Shown here piece by piece: positions 26,892-35,440 of a stretch of DNA of 64,000 nucleotides. Under the pieces are notes generated by a model, which saw nothing but the letters and a program-made list of their open reading frames with translations, ran no database searches and was not told the origin of the DNA. Both the position numbers and the translations under genes were made by a program. The number at the start of each line of letters is the position of its first letter. Within the stretch, counting starts at the first letter, position 1. Source of the stretch: Streptomyces ferrugineus (GTDB taxonomy: Bacteria; Actinomycetota; Actinomycetes; Streptomycetales; Streptomycetaceae); contig NZ_CP063373.1 in NCBI RefSeq assembly GCF_015160855.1, positions 6,758,001 through 6,822,000 of the forward strand, given 5' to 3'.

Positions 26892-28322
26892 ATGTCAAGA
26901 CTGCTCACCCGGCTCGCGGCGATATTCGTCGCCGTCGGCCTCTTCTTCACCTCCCAATCCCTGGCCGCGCCTCAGCGGGCGGCCGCCGCCGACCCGGGCT
27001 ATCTGATGCTGCACTTCACCGGGGAGGGGTCGACCGGTCAGCAGATGTACCTCTCCCACAGTACGGACGGCCTGCACTGGAACGACCTCAACGACGGAGC
27101 GTCGATCCTGCGCTCCACGGTCGGCACGCGCGGGGTGCGTGACCCCGCACTGGTGAGATCCCCGAACGGTGACAAGTACTGGATCATCGCCACCGACCTG
27201 TGCATCGGCTGCGGGCAGAACTGGGAGGCCGCCGTGTACAACGGCAGCCGCAACCTCGTGGTGTGGGAGTCGACGGACCTGATCAACTGGTCGGAGCCGT
27301 GGCTGCTCAACGTCGCCGGCGCGATCCCCGACGGGCGCAACGCCTGGGCGCCGGAAGCAATCTGGGACCCGGCCTCCAACAACTACGTCCTGTACTGGGC
27401 GACGAACAAACCGGTCGACGGCGTGAAGAAGCACCGCATCTACTACGCCCACACCAGCGACTTCCGCTCCATCACCACCCCGCAGATCTACATCGAGCGC
27501 CCCGGCATGCAGGAAATCATCGACACCCAGATCGTCGAGATGCCGGCCGGCGTCGGCGACTACCGCTATGTGCGGGCCTCCGGCGACGGGCAGATCACCC
27601 TCGAAGGCAGCAACTCGATCCTCGGAACCTGGACCAACCTCGGCAACCTCTCCGGCATCGGCCTGACCGGTGCCCAGGTCGAGGGCCCGATGTGGATGAG
27701 GTTCCGCGACCGCGACGAGTGGGCGCTCTACCTCGACCAGTACTCCTCCGGACGCGGGTACATGCCGGTCACGACGGCCAACCCCTCCGCCCCCGGCACC
27801 TACCGGATTCCGGCGTCGGGAAGCTACTCCATGGGCGGCACCAAGAAGCGCCACGGCTCGATCCTGAATCTCACGGCCACCGAGGAGACCCGCGTCCTCG
27901 CACGCTGGGCCAGCACCCCGGCCAAGCGGCTCCAGTCGTACAACTTCCAGGACCGGTACGTGCGCCACGCCAACTTCGACGTACGCATCGACCAGAACAT
28001 CACCGGCCCCGACGCCCAGTTCCGGCTGCGGCCCGGCCTGGCAGGCTCCGGAACCGTCTCCTTCGAGTCGGTGAACTACCCCGGCTACTTCCTGCGGCAC
28101 GCCAACAACGACTTCCAGCTGGTCCGCAACGACGGCACCACCCAGTTCGCCGCTGACGCCACCTTCCGCCAGGTCGCCGGCCTCGCCGACGCCACCTGGT
28201 CCTCCTTCCAGTCCTACAACCACCCCGACCGCTACATCCGCCACTACGCCTACCAACTCCGCCTCGACCCGATCACCACCGCGACAGGACGCGCCGACGC
28301 CACCTTCCGCGTGACGAACTGA
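26892..28322 (+). CDS. secreted GH43 arabinofuranosidase-like enzyme with C-terminal AbfB domain
   Basis: This 476-residue protein has a signal peptide (MSRLLTRLAAIFVAVGLFFT..., cleavage near AAAAD). A five-blade GH43 domain covers residues 35-330, with GVRDPALVRSPNGDKYW supplying an acidic residue, NAWAPEAIWD, and the general acid likely in QVEGPMWMRF. An AbfB (CBM42) domain with two clear repeats (QSYNFQDRYVRH, ESVNYPGYFLRH) and a third (QSYNHPDRYIRH) follows. It should remove or bind arabinofuranosyl residues outside the cell. ATG 26892 is chosen for the signal peptide; an in-frame ATG at 26685 would bury it behind 69 residues. It faces the sigma-AbfB gene. Confidence 0.88.
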   Translation: MSRLLTRLAAIFVAVGLFFTSQSLAAPQRAAAADPGYLMLHFTGEGSTGQQMYLSHSTDGLHWNDLNDGASILRSTVGTRGVRDPALVRSPNGDKYWIIATDLCIGCGQNWEAAVYNGSRNLVVWESTDLINWSEPWLLNVAGAIPDGRNAWAPEAIWDPASNNYVLYWATNKPVDGVKKHRIYYAHTSDFRSITTPQIYIERPGMQEIIDTQIVEMPAGVGDYRYVRASGDGQITLEGSNSILGTWTNLGNLSGIGLTGAQVEGPMWMRFRDRDEWALYLDQYSSGRGYMPVTTANPSAPGTYRIPASGSYSMGGTKKRHGSILNLTATEETRVLARWASTPAKRLQSYNFQDRYVRHANFDVRIDQNITGPDAQFRLRPGLAGSGTVSFESVNYPGYFLRHANNDFQLVRNDGTTQFAADATFRQVAGLADATWSSFQSYNHPDRYIRHYAYQLRLDPITTATGRADATFRVTN

Positions 28323-28334
28323 CCCGCACCGACA

Positions 28335-28370
28335 GGGACGCCGGCGCCTCCACGAGAGCGCCGGCGTCCC
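28335..28370 (+). terminator. terminator of the GH43-AbfB gene
   Basis: GGGACGCCGGCGC (28335-28347) and GCGCCGGCGTCCC (28358-28370) form a perfect 13-bp stem with a 10-base loop, 12 bp after the stop codon and followed by a C/T-rich run. Confidence 0.8.
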
Positions 28371-28653
28371 CTTCCTCTGCATCCCCATGCTGACGGAGGT
28401 GGCCGTCGGCGTCTGCTCACGGGCCCGCGCCCACCCGCCGGTCGCACGACACTCGACATAGCGAACACCCGGAGAGGAAGTACCGTGACCCTCCGCCACC
28501 TCAGGTCGTGGTTGGCCGGCGCCGCGGCCGCCCGACGCTACTTCCGCTCTCCGGCGGCGAGCGCGGTGCCGGCCGTGCCGAGTGAGCTTGTAATGGATCT
28601 GGACGGTACGAGGGCTGCGCTCGAACGTCCTATCGTCAACTATCCGGGGGATG
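28371..28653. other. intergenic stretch without a supported gene
   Basis: These 283 bp lie between the GH43 terminator and the convergent HAD gene. A GTG at 28485 with an AGAGGAAG ribosome-like site opens a short + strand frame (MTLRHLRSWLAGAAAARRYF...) that runs into the antisense of the HAD gene. I find no domain and regard it as a relic or chance frame. Confidence 0.4.
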
Positions 28654-29373
28654 TCAGCGCTTCGCCTCCCGCGCCGCTCGCGCGAACGAGATCATGTCCG
28701 GGAACTCAAGAGCGTAGGAGTACTCCGCCGCGGGCTCGGGAGTGGCGCCCCAGCCCGGACGGTCGTGCCGGCGATTGATCCACACCGACGGCAGACCATG
28801 ACGCTTGGCAGGCACGTGGTCGTGGAAGAGGCTCTGCGCGACATGCAGCACCCGCTCGCGCGGGACGCCCATCTCCTCCAGCGCCTCGTCAAGGGCCTCG
28901 AAGTGGTTCGGAGCCGGCTTGTACGCCTTGACGTCCTCGGCCGTGATGATCCGGTCGAACTCAACACCCAGACGCTTGTTCGACCCTGCGAAGCCCGCCC
29001 GGTGAACGTTGGACAGGATGATGAGCTTGTAGTCCTCGGCCAGGAGGGCGAGCGCTTCGGCCGAGTCGTCGAAGGCCGGCCAGTCCGGAACAGAGTTGCC
29101 CAGTCGCTGCGCCCACTCCTCGCTCACGGGCCGTCCGAGCTTGTCCCCGGTGCGTCGGAACGCCTCGGCGAGAACCGCCGAGTAGAGGGCATCGGGCATG
29201 TCCACTGCGGCCTGGGCCTCGTTATCCGCGTAGGCGAGCAGCAGTTCCTCGTCGGAGAGGTCGAGAGCAGCTTCCTTCGCCCACGGGGCCAGCACGGCGG
29301 CGATGCCGGCCTCCCAGTCGATAAGCGTGCCGTAACAATCGAAGCTCAGCGCGTCGTAGTCGGCGAGATTCAT
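28654..29373 (-). CDS. HAD-superfamily hydrolase (haloacid dehalogenase type II-like)
   Basis: This 239-residue protein has the nucleophile motif SFDCYGTLIDW (Asp12), motif II LSNV, and motif III lysine KAYKPAPNHF with downstream VLHVAQSLFHDH. It resembles L-2-haloacid dehalogenases and related phosphatases. It follows the kinase gene (63-bp gap) in the operon with the phospho-lyase-like enzyme, so dephosphorylation of a by-product is as plausible as dehalogenation. ATG 29373 has a strong AAGGAGGA site. A second HAD gene of the same subfamily lies at 47340-48005. Confidence 0.85.
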   Translation of the reverse strand: MNLADYDALSFDCYGTLIDWEAGIAAVLAPWAKEAALDLSDEELLLAYADNEAQAAVDMPDALYSAVLAEAFRRTGDKLGRPVSEEWAQRLGNSVPDWPAFDDSAEALALLAEDYKLIILSNVHRAGFAGSNKRLGVEFDRIITAEDVKAYKPAPNHFEALDEALEEMGVPRERVLHVAQSLFHDHVPAKRHGLPSVWINRRHDRPGWGATPEPAAEYSYALEFPDMISFARAAREAKR

Positions 29374-29436
29374 GGATCCTCCTTGGAGTGTGGTGACCGT
29401 GCGCGGACGCAACTGCACATGTTCGGGACTGGCTTT

Positions 29437-30519
29437 TCAGGCATGCCCGTGACGGGCTTCCCTGAGGTACTCGACGACGTCGTCCAGGCTCACGGTCAAG
29501 GAACGCCCGATATTGATCCAGTCGTCCTTGGCGTGACCGAGGAGGTACTCACGCCGTTCAGGTGCGCGCTCCGCGCGCCAGTTCGTGATCAGCGCACGCA
29601 GTGTGAGTCGTGCCAACGCGGCAACCGGGAGCAGCGGGAGTTCCGAGGCCTGGATCGGCCGCTTGCGTTGGTAGCCGGCGGCGAAGGCGCAGGCGTCCCG
29701 CCAGGGATGATCCGGTGTCCTGCCGAGCAGGTTCGCCATGGGAACGGCGGGATCGAAGATCACCGCACTGCGCACCGTGTCGCCGAAGTCGATGACACCG
29801 GTGACGAAGTGATCGCTCTTCTCTGGGTCCACCACGATGTTGTAAGGGCTGAAGTCTCCGTGGATCACTTGCGTTTCGAGATCACTCAGCCTCGGGACGA
29901 CGTTTTCGCCGAAGAGCCGGAAGACCGACTGGGCCAACTGGCGGTGCTCGGGGCTCGGCGTGTGCTCGACCAGTTCGGTCAGTTGGTGGAAATGCCGGAT
30001 GTCCCATGCCAGTCGTCGTCGGTCCGCCGGGTGTGTGAACGGCCTGAGCGCCACGTCGATCAGCCCCAGCATCTCGCCCGCCTCGGCGAGCCGCTCCGTG
30101 TCCGGGTTCGCATCGGCCAGGACCTGGCCTTCGACGAAGTCGAACACCCGCAGGGTGCGCGTCCTGCCGTCGTTCAGCCTGATCGTGACATGGTCGTCTC
30201 CGTCGGCGGTCAGCTTCACCCGCTGGACGGGCAAGTGCGGGGCGGTGGTTTCGAGGTGGCGCATCGCGGCGGTCTGGAGGGCGACGACCGCCTCCGCCTC
30301 GTCAGGTGGTGAGACCTTCACGAGGTAGTTGCTCGAGTCGGTGCTGAGTCGGAACGTGTCGTCCTTCTCGGTCGCCAGTCGCCCCAAGCGTCCGGTCAGG
30401 CGGTAGTGCTCCTCGAGGAGAATGCTCACCAGCATCACGTCGATGGGCTCGTGGGACGACGTCAGGCCGCTCTCATGGAGGAGCCGCTGAGCATGGTTCG
30501 CGGCTGGTGAGGTGTTCAC
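29437..30519 (-). CDS. APH-family kinase, hydroxylysine-kinase-like
   Basis: This 360-residue cytoplasmic kinase has the APH fold: ATP lysine K68 in NYLVKVS, catalytic loop HGDFSPYN (D222, N227), and Mg-binding VIDFGD (D244). It is close in design to the hydroxylysine kinase (AGPHD1) and homoserine kinase II type. Its neighbour resembles the phospho-lyases that remove phosphate and ammonia from phosphorylated amino alcohols, so the pair probably degrades an amino alcohol such as hydroxylysine or ethanolamine. GTG 30519 has the ribosome site GAAGGGA and lies 23 bp after that gene. Confidence 0.82.
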   Translation of the reverse strand: MNTSPAANHAQRLLHESGLTSSHEPIDVMLVSILLEEHYRLTGRLGRLATEKDDTFRLSTDSSNYLVKVSPPDEAEAVVALQTAAMRHLETTAPHLPVQRVKLTADGDDHVTIRLNDGRTRTLRVFDFVEGQVLADANPDTERLAEAGEMLGLIDVALRPFTHPADRRRLAWDIRHFHQLTELVEHTPSPEHRQLAQSVFRLFGENVVPRLSDLETQVIHGDFSPYNIVVDPEKSDHFVTGVIDFGDTVRSAVIFDPAVPMANLLGRTPDHPWRDACAFAAGYQRKRPIQASELPLLPVAALARLTLRALITNWRAERAPERREYLLGHAKDDWINIGRSLTVSLDDVVEYLREARHGHA

Positions 30520-30542
30520 GGTCAGTCCCTTCGGTCAGCCTG

Positions 30543-31892
30543 TCACAGACGGTTCTTCGCGACCTCGGCGAAGGTCTCGAGGAATCGCGTCACATCGGCG
30601 GAGTCGAAGGCCAGCGGAGGGCGGATCTTCAGCGTGTTCGCCGACGTGCCCGTGCCGCTGATCAGGACGCGGCGATCGCGCATGTCGTTGATGACGTCCT
30701 CGGCACGTGCGCGGTCGGGCTCGAGGGTCTGGCGGTCCTTGACGATCTCCACGCCGACGTAGAGACCGGCGCCGCGGACTTCGGCGACGTAGGGGGAGTC
30801 CTTGGTGATCTCCCGCAGCCCCGCGCGCAGAGCGTTGCCGCTCTCCAGGACGCGCTGCTGCACGTTCTCCTTCTCGAAGACGTCCAGCACCGCGGCGCCT
30901 GCGGCCACGGGGATGGAACTGCCGCCGAAGGTGTTGAAGTAGCGGACGTTGCGTCCGAACTCCTCGCAGACCTCGGGGCGGAAGACCACACCCGAGATCG
31001 GCAGGCCGTTGCCCATCGGCTTGCCCATGGTGACGATGTCCGGCAGCACACCGTGGCGGCTGAAGCCCCACATCGACTCCCCGAGCCGGGCGAATCCCGA
31101 CTGGACCTCGTCCGCGATGTAGACACCGCCGGCCGCGTGCACCTCCTCCACCACGGCCTGCATGTAGCCGGGGGGGTCGGTGAAGATGCCATCGCTGCTG
31201 TAGGCGCAGTCGGTGATCAGGGCCGCGAGCCGGTATCCGTGGCGCTCGAGGTCGTCGATCGCGCCGCGCACCTGCTGCCGCATGTGCTCGTCGAGCGTGG
31301 ATCCGGGAGCGACGTGGCGCGGGTCAGGAGCGTCGATGAGCCGGACGTTCGGGCCCAGCGGCGAGCCCGCACCGAGGGTCGGTGAGAAGCTCGCCACCTC
31401 ACGAGTGAGGCCGTGGTAAGCCCAGCGGGTGACGATGATGCCCTCACCGCCCGTGTGGAACCGCGCCACCCGAACCGCCAGGTCGTTCGCCTCCGACCCG
31501 CTGCACGCGATGCTCAGCCTGGACAGCTCCTCGGGGAAGGTCGCGAGGAGCCGCTCCGCGTAGTCGACCAGTGCTTCCTGGACGTAGCGCGTGTTGGTGT
31601 TGACCGCGGTCATCTGGCGGGCGACGGCCTCGGCCACGTGGGGGTGGGCGTGCCCGACGCAGGGGACGTTGTTGTAGGCGTCGAGGTAGTCGTTGCCGTC
31701 ACGGTCGATCAGGTGGGCGCCGCGGCCGGAGACGAACTCGACCGGCTCCCTGTAGATCAGCGTGTAGCCAGGGCCCAGCACCTTGTTCCGGCGCTGGATG
31801 GTCTCTTGGAGGTGCTCGGGGAGTTCGCTCAGTACCCCGGGGTCGAACCGGTTGGGGTAGTGAGCTATCGCCCGACTCAGCGTCGAAGTCAT
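30543..31892 (-). CDS. class III PLP enzyme, phospho-lyase (AGXT2L)-like aminotransferase family
   Basis: This 449-residue fold-type I PLP enzyme has the Schiff-base lysine K291 in VTMGKPMGNGLPISG and D261 in YIADEVQSGFARLG. The AYNNVPCVGHAHPHVA segment and the TNTRY context match the AGXT2-like group, which includes ethanolamine-phosphate and 5-phosphohydroxylysine phospho-lyases. Coupling to an APH kinase supports that role over ordinary transamination. ATG 31892 is preferred; GTG 31904 has its ribosome site too close. The upstream region holds an operator-like repeat shared with the ROK gene. Confidence 0.85.
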   Translation of the reverse strand: MTSTLSRAIAHYPNRFDPGVLSELPEHLQETIQRRNKVLGPGYTLIYREPVEFVSGRGAHLIDRDGNDYLDAYNNVPCVGHAHPHVAEAVARQMTAVNTNTRYVQEALVDYAERLLATFPEELSRLSIACSGSEANDLAVRVARFHTGGEGIIVTRWAYHGLTREVASFSPTLGAGSPLGPNVRLIDAPDPRHVAPGSTLDEHMRQQVRGAIDDLERHGYRLAALITDCAYSSDGIFTDPPGYMQAVVEEVHAAGGVYIADEVQSGFARLGESMWGFSRHGVLPDIVTMGKPMGNGLPISGVVFRPEVCEEFGRNVRYFNTFGGSSIPVAAGAAVLDVFEKENVQQRVLESGNALRAGLREITKDSPYVAEVRGAGLYVGVEIVKDRQTLEPDRARAEDVINDMRDRRVLISGTGTSANTLKIRPPLAFDSADVTRFLETFAEVAKNRL

Positions 31893-31955
31893 CGGCAGGC
31901 ACACCTTCAGTCTCGTTCCGGGTTGCTCGCTGCGTTGGCCGGAACCATACCACCA

Positions 31956-31982
31956 TTAATTCCAGTTCCAATCTGAAACTAG
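31956..31982 (-). promoter_or_regulatory. putative ROK operator upstream of the phospho-lyase operon
   Basis: On the - strand this reads TTTCAGATTGGAACTGGAA within a longer AT-rich element. A near copy, TTTCGGACTGGAACTGCAA, occurs at 33592-33610. TTTCAG and CTGGAA form an imperfect inverted repeat around 7 bases. It lies about 65-90 bp before the start codon. Confidence 0.55.
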
Positions 31983-32116
31983 AAACTCCTGTGTCCGCCC
32001 CGATGATCGCCACAGGCGAGAGGCGCCGGCCGGCCGTTGCTGTCGTGGGCTCCGTCTGATGGCGGGACCCGTGTCCTCACCTGCGCCCGGAAGCGTCTCG
32101 CCTGCCGGCGGTCGGC

Positions 32117-33283
32117 TCAGAAGGCCGGTGCGGACTTCTGCGAGAGCCGGTTCTGTTGCCGTGCTCCGAGCACGGCGTCGCGCAGCCGTTCCTGAACGAT
32201 CGTCAGGCATGCGTAGACCGCGCCTTGTGCCGTCGACAGACCGATCTGATGCGGACCCGTCCTGATCTCCGGCACCGCCGGAAGGCTCTGGTCGAGCCGC
32301 CCGCGCACCTGGGGAAGGACGACGTCGACGAGCGGGCGCAGTCGGCCCACGAAGTACACCGACTCCGGGTCGAGCGTCACGGCGACGACGCTGACAGCGG
32401 TCACGATCGCGGTGGTGAACGCCTGCAGCACTTCGGCGTGCGGCGCCTCCGTGTGCGGTTGCAGCCAGAGATCCTCGATGCGCTCCAGGTCGAGCCCCCG
32501 CTTGCGGGCGAACCGGAGGAGACCTCGGGTGCTCAGCAGGTCGTCAAGGCTCTCGTCGCCGACTCCGGAGGAGAGCACACCGATGTCGCCGAAGGTGGGT
32601 GTACTTCCCCGGGCGAGCTCGTGATCCGTGCAGCTGGCGAAGTTCAGTATGGTGCTGACGCTGAAAAGCGCGGCGTTCCTGATGGTGGCGTCGTTCGTGA
32701 GGATCCCGAGCAGGGACGCGTTGGCGTCGCTGTCGAGGAGCACGGGGGCCTCCACGAGGTTTTCGACGGCTTGCTGGAGGCCTGGGCCCGCGAAGATTTT
32801 CATCGACTCCGCGGGGCCGAAGATCTCGGTGCCGCCCCGGACCCGGCCGGGCACTGCGGCGACGATCTGACGCAGAGGACCCTGCGCGGATCGGGCGGCC
32901 TCCGCGATGAGGTCGACCAGCCATCGCGCGGCGTCCTCGACCTCCTGGTGATCGGCGGTGGGAACCGTCACGTGCTGGATCTCACGACCCCTCAGGTCGG
33001 TCACCAGCACACCCGTGGTCTGGGCACCGAAGCTGACACCGGCGACATGCCCGGTCGTGCCGGGCAGGTCCAGATAGGTGGAGCGGCGGCCGCGGCCGGT
33101 GATCTCGTCGACCCCGCCGTCGACGACGAAGCCGTCGGCACGGAGCTCCTCCACCGCTCTGGACACCGTGGCCTTGCTCAGGCCCGTCAGCTCGATGAGC
33201 TGGTTCCGCGTCAAGGGCGCGTGGGAGAGGACCACGTCGAGGACTGATGCCTTGTTGTAGTCGCGCGAGGTCGGATTGGTCAC
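32117..33283 (-). CDS. ROK-family transcriptional regulator
   Basis: This 388-residue protein has an N-terminal MarR-like HTH (LTRNQLIELTGLSKATVSRA) and a ROK domain (residues 75-370). The sugar-kinase ATP and zinc motifs are poorly kept, which fits a ligand-sensing repressor of the NagC/XylR type. GTG 33283 places the HTH at the N-terminus as usual; a frame open to ATG 33460 would add 59 residues of low-complexity sequence and is less likely. It lies upstream of the phospho-lyase, kinase and HAD genes on the same strand. Confidence 0.85.
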   Translation of the reverse strand: MTNPTSRDYNKASVLDVVLSHAPLTRNQLIELTGLSKATVSRAVEELRADGFVVDGGVDEITGRGRRSTYLDLPGTTGHVAGVSFGAQTTGVLVTDLRGREIQHVTVPTADHQEVEDAARWLVDLIAEAARSAQGPLRQIVAAVPGRVRGGTEIFGPAESMKIFAGPGLQQAVENLVEAPVLLDSDANASLLGILTNDATIRNAALFSVSTILNFASCTDHELARGSTPTFGDIGVLSSGVGDESLDDLLSTRGLLRFARKRGLDLERIEDLWLQPHTEAPHAEVLQAFTTAIVTAVSVVAVTLDPESVYFVGRLRPLVDVVLPQVRGRLDQSLPAVPEIRTGPHQIGLSTAQGAVYACLTIVQERLRDAVLGARQQNRLSQKSAPAF

Positions 33284-33590
33284 GTGATGACCATAGCGAG
33301 CCCGGTACGTCGATCGGGCAGGGACCGGTTTGGGCAGTACGACCAGGGGTTTCGACGCGGTGACAAGCAGGTGCTTCGGCGGATCCGCCGCTCCCGCCCG
33401 GGCGCGCTCGAAGGGGTCCGTATCGGCTTCCTCCGCCTTGCCGGACGGTTCTCGACTCATCTGTCATGAACTCCGTAGGTCCCCCAAGCGCTCCAGGGGC
33501 GCATCGCCGCGTTGCGGAGAAGGGCAGGAAGCCCGGGGCCGGCGCCCTGCCTTAGGGCGGCTTGACCTCTGCACGAGCGTAACAGCTTTT

Positions 33591-33613
33591 GTTTCGGACT
33601 GGAACTGCAACAA
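33591..33613 (+). promoter_or_regulatory. second copy of the putative ROK operator
   Basis: GTTTCGGACTGGAACTGCAA begins here and matches the element at 31956-31982 (opposite strand) at 16 of the 19 core positions. It lies 308 bp upstream of the proposed ROK start (131 bp from the alternative start), consistent with autoregulation. Confidence 0.5.
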
Positions 33614-33759
33614 ATAGTGCTGGCTGAGCCCAGCATCGAGCACCTTCCGACGCGCCTGACGGAAGCTGCCCATGCCCTGATGCCCTGGGCGGCCCACCGC
33701 CTGATCAGCCGCGGCAGCCTCCACGGGGCCGGGCACAGGCACCGTGGGCCGCTGCGACG

Positions 33760-33945
33760 GCAAGAGAAAGGTGGGAGTTCATGGCCAGCGCGGACTGGGG
33801 CAGGTGCAGGGCGAGCATGGAGGCGTCCTGGAACTCCTTGTCGGAGCCGGTCAGCCCGCCGTCCTTGCCGTAGAACATCGTGGTGGTCGGCGGACTTCCA
33901 GTTCTCCACGCCCTGGAGCCCGGCCCGGCGGATCACCCGCGCGGT
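33760..33945 (-). pseudogene. relic of a Tn3-family transposase C-terminus
   Basis: The - strand encodes VIRRAGLQGVENWKSA in one frame, then TTTMFYGKDGGLTGSDKEFQ followed by DASMLALHLPQSAL in another. This order matches the Tn3-family TnpA C-terminal block (GLNVVENWNSAN..., YGKDG.LTG.DKE, SMLALHLLQSALV). The VNTLLLQ end is replaced by unrelated sequence, and the rest of TnpA and the terminal repeats are absent. It shows past transposon activity at this locus. Confidence 0.65.
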
Positions 33946-34147
33946 GCACGGCGTCATCCGCGGCCAGCGGCTGCTGACCACAGTGCCCGAGCCGTCGGCG
34001 CCACGCTCCCCGGACCGCGCCCGCGCCTCTCGGCGGCAGGTCCCAGGTGACGAGTCCGCTCGGACCACCTCGGCGAGACCGCGGTGCACCGGCGCGGCGA
34101 TGACAAGCCGCTGCCCGGTGCGGTACGGCCTCACCGAGGTCGGAGGA
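33946..34147. other. decayed or non-coding stretch
   Basis: The 202 bp upstream of the Tn3 relic have an open - strand frame (...LVIAAPVHRGLAEVVRAD...) that matches no family I know. No promoter or repeat stands out. It may be more of the degenerated element. Confidence 0.35.
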
Positions 34148-35347
34148 TCAGTGGCCCGCGACGGTGCCGGACAGTTCGTTCGTGCTCTTCGGCAGGGTCA
34201 CGGACGTGACCTTCTCGCCCGATTCGATGTCGACGGCGTGCAGCTTGCGCTTGCCCGGCTCGGAGACGTACGCGATGTGGTCGCGGACGAAGAGGGTGGG
34301 CCGGGGCTGCTGCCAGTCCAGCGGCTCCTGCCACTCGTCCACGACGGGGATCTTCTTGTCCACCTTGCCCGTCTCCGGGTCGATGACATGGAGGGCGCCG
34401 TTGGTGCCGAGGAGGAGGGCCTCCCCCTGGGGTCCGCGGCCGAGCGAGCGGAAGGAGTAGCTGGTGCCCAGGTCGACCAGGCGCAGCTTCCCCGTCTCGG
34501 TGTCGATGAGGGAGATGCGGGTCGGCCGCTCCAGTTCGGCCTCCGGGTCGGTCTTGTAGTCGCCCAGGAGGATGGGGGATGTGTCGCTGCCGCGCTGGTT
34601 GCCGATGCGGCCGTAGTCGTCGGGGGCGTCGACCTTGGTGAACTTGCCGTCCTTGTAGATCAGGAGGCCGTCCTCGCAGCCGATGCCGATGGCCTCGCCC
34701 TTGGCGGCGGCCTCGCCGTGGACGCCGGGGCAGTTCTCGTTGCGCTTGATCTCCTTGTTGTTCTTGTCGAGGACGAGGGCGCCGGTGCGCTTTTCCTCGG
34801 TGCCGAGGGTGCTGAGGAGTTCGCCGTTGCTCAGTTCGATGGCGACGCCGTGGTGCGGCTCGGCGGAGGTGTAGGTGCGGCCTTGCGGCTTCTTGCCGCC
34901 CTTGAGGTCGTCGGGGTCGAAGACGTTGACCTCGCCGGTGCCGTCGGTGAACAGGACCGTCTTGCCGGCGTGCTGGACGACGTGGCCCGGCTTTGCGCCC
35001 TTGTACTCGATGTCGGTGAGGGTCTGCTCGGTGGCGTTCAGGACGCGGAAGCCGGCGTCGGTGGAGACGATGACGTGGGAGTCGTCGCCGGCGGAGTTGA
35101 GGCGGTTGAAGCCGGGCAGCTCGATCGTGTTGGCGAGCTTCAGACTCTCGCCGTCCAGGATGTACAGTCCGCCGTCGAACGTGGCGACCAGCGGGTCCTT
35201 GACCGCCACGGCCTTCGTGCTCGGCGCCGCCTTGGCCTTCGCGTCGGACGAGGAGCTGTCCTCCCCTCCGCAGGCGGTCAGAACCGCGGCGGCCGCCAGG
35301 GCGAGGGCCGTCCCCGTGACGGCTCTGTTGCGTATCGGCTTGTTCAC
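34148..35347 (-). CDS. aztD: zinc metallochaperone lipoprotein AztD
   Basis: This 399-residue lipoprotein (lipobox VLTAC) has a beta-propeller built from repeats such as DGGLYILDGESL, DAGFRVLNATEQ and TNGALHVIDPETG. AztD binds zinc outside the membrane and hands it to the AztC binding protein. His residues in AEPHHGVAIE, CPGVHGE and the C-terminal GH are candidate ligands. ATG 35347 begins a clear signal peptide. It is the last gene of aztB-(propeller)-aztC-aztD, 93 bp after aztC. Confidence 0.85.
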   Translation of the reverse strand: MNKPIRNRAVTGTALALAAAAVLTACGGEDSSSSDAKAKAAPSTKAVAVKDPLVATFDGGLYILDGESLKLANTIELPGFNRLNSAGDDSHVIVSTDAGFRVLNATEQTLTDIEYKGAKPGHVVQHAGKTVLFTDGTGEVNVFDPDDLKGGKKPQGRTYTSAEPHHGVAIELSNGELLSTLGTEEKRTGALVLDKNNKEIKRNENCPGVHGEAAAKGEAIGIGCEDGLLIYKDGKFTKVDAPDDYGRIGNQRGSDTSPILLGDYKTDPEAELERPTRISLIDTETGKLRLVDLGTSYSFRSLGRGPQGEALLLGTNGALHVIDPETGKVDKKIPVVDEWQEPLDWQQPRPTLFVRDHIAYVSEPGKRKLHAVDIESGEKVTSVTLPKSTNELSGTVAGH

Positions 35348-35440
35348 CGGTGTGTTCCTTTCTGTGCCGCGCGTGCGCGGCGTCGGGTGGGAGTGTGTGA
35401 TGGCCGTGGTCGGCCGGTGTCCACGTCAGGTGGCGCTGGT

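Noticed and set aside
28485..28778. Small GTG-started + strand frame with an AGAGGAAG site
   Set aside because: No domain or signal peptide, and the second half is antisense to the HAD gene. Probably a relic or chance.
33284..33460. 59-residue N-terminal extension of the ROK regulator
   Set aside because: The sequence is low-complexity and unlike ROK proteins, which begin near the HTH. The ribosome site at 33460 is weak and too distant.
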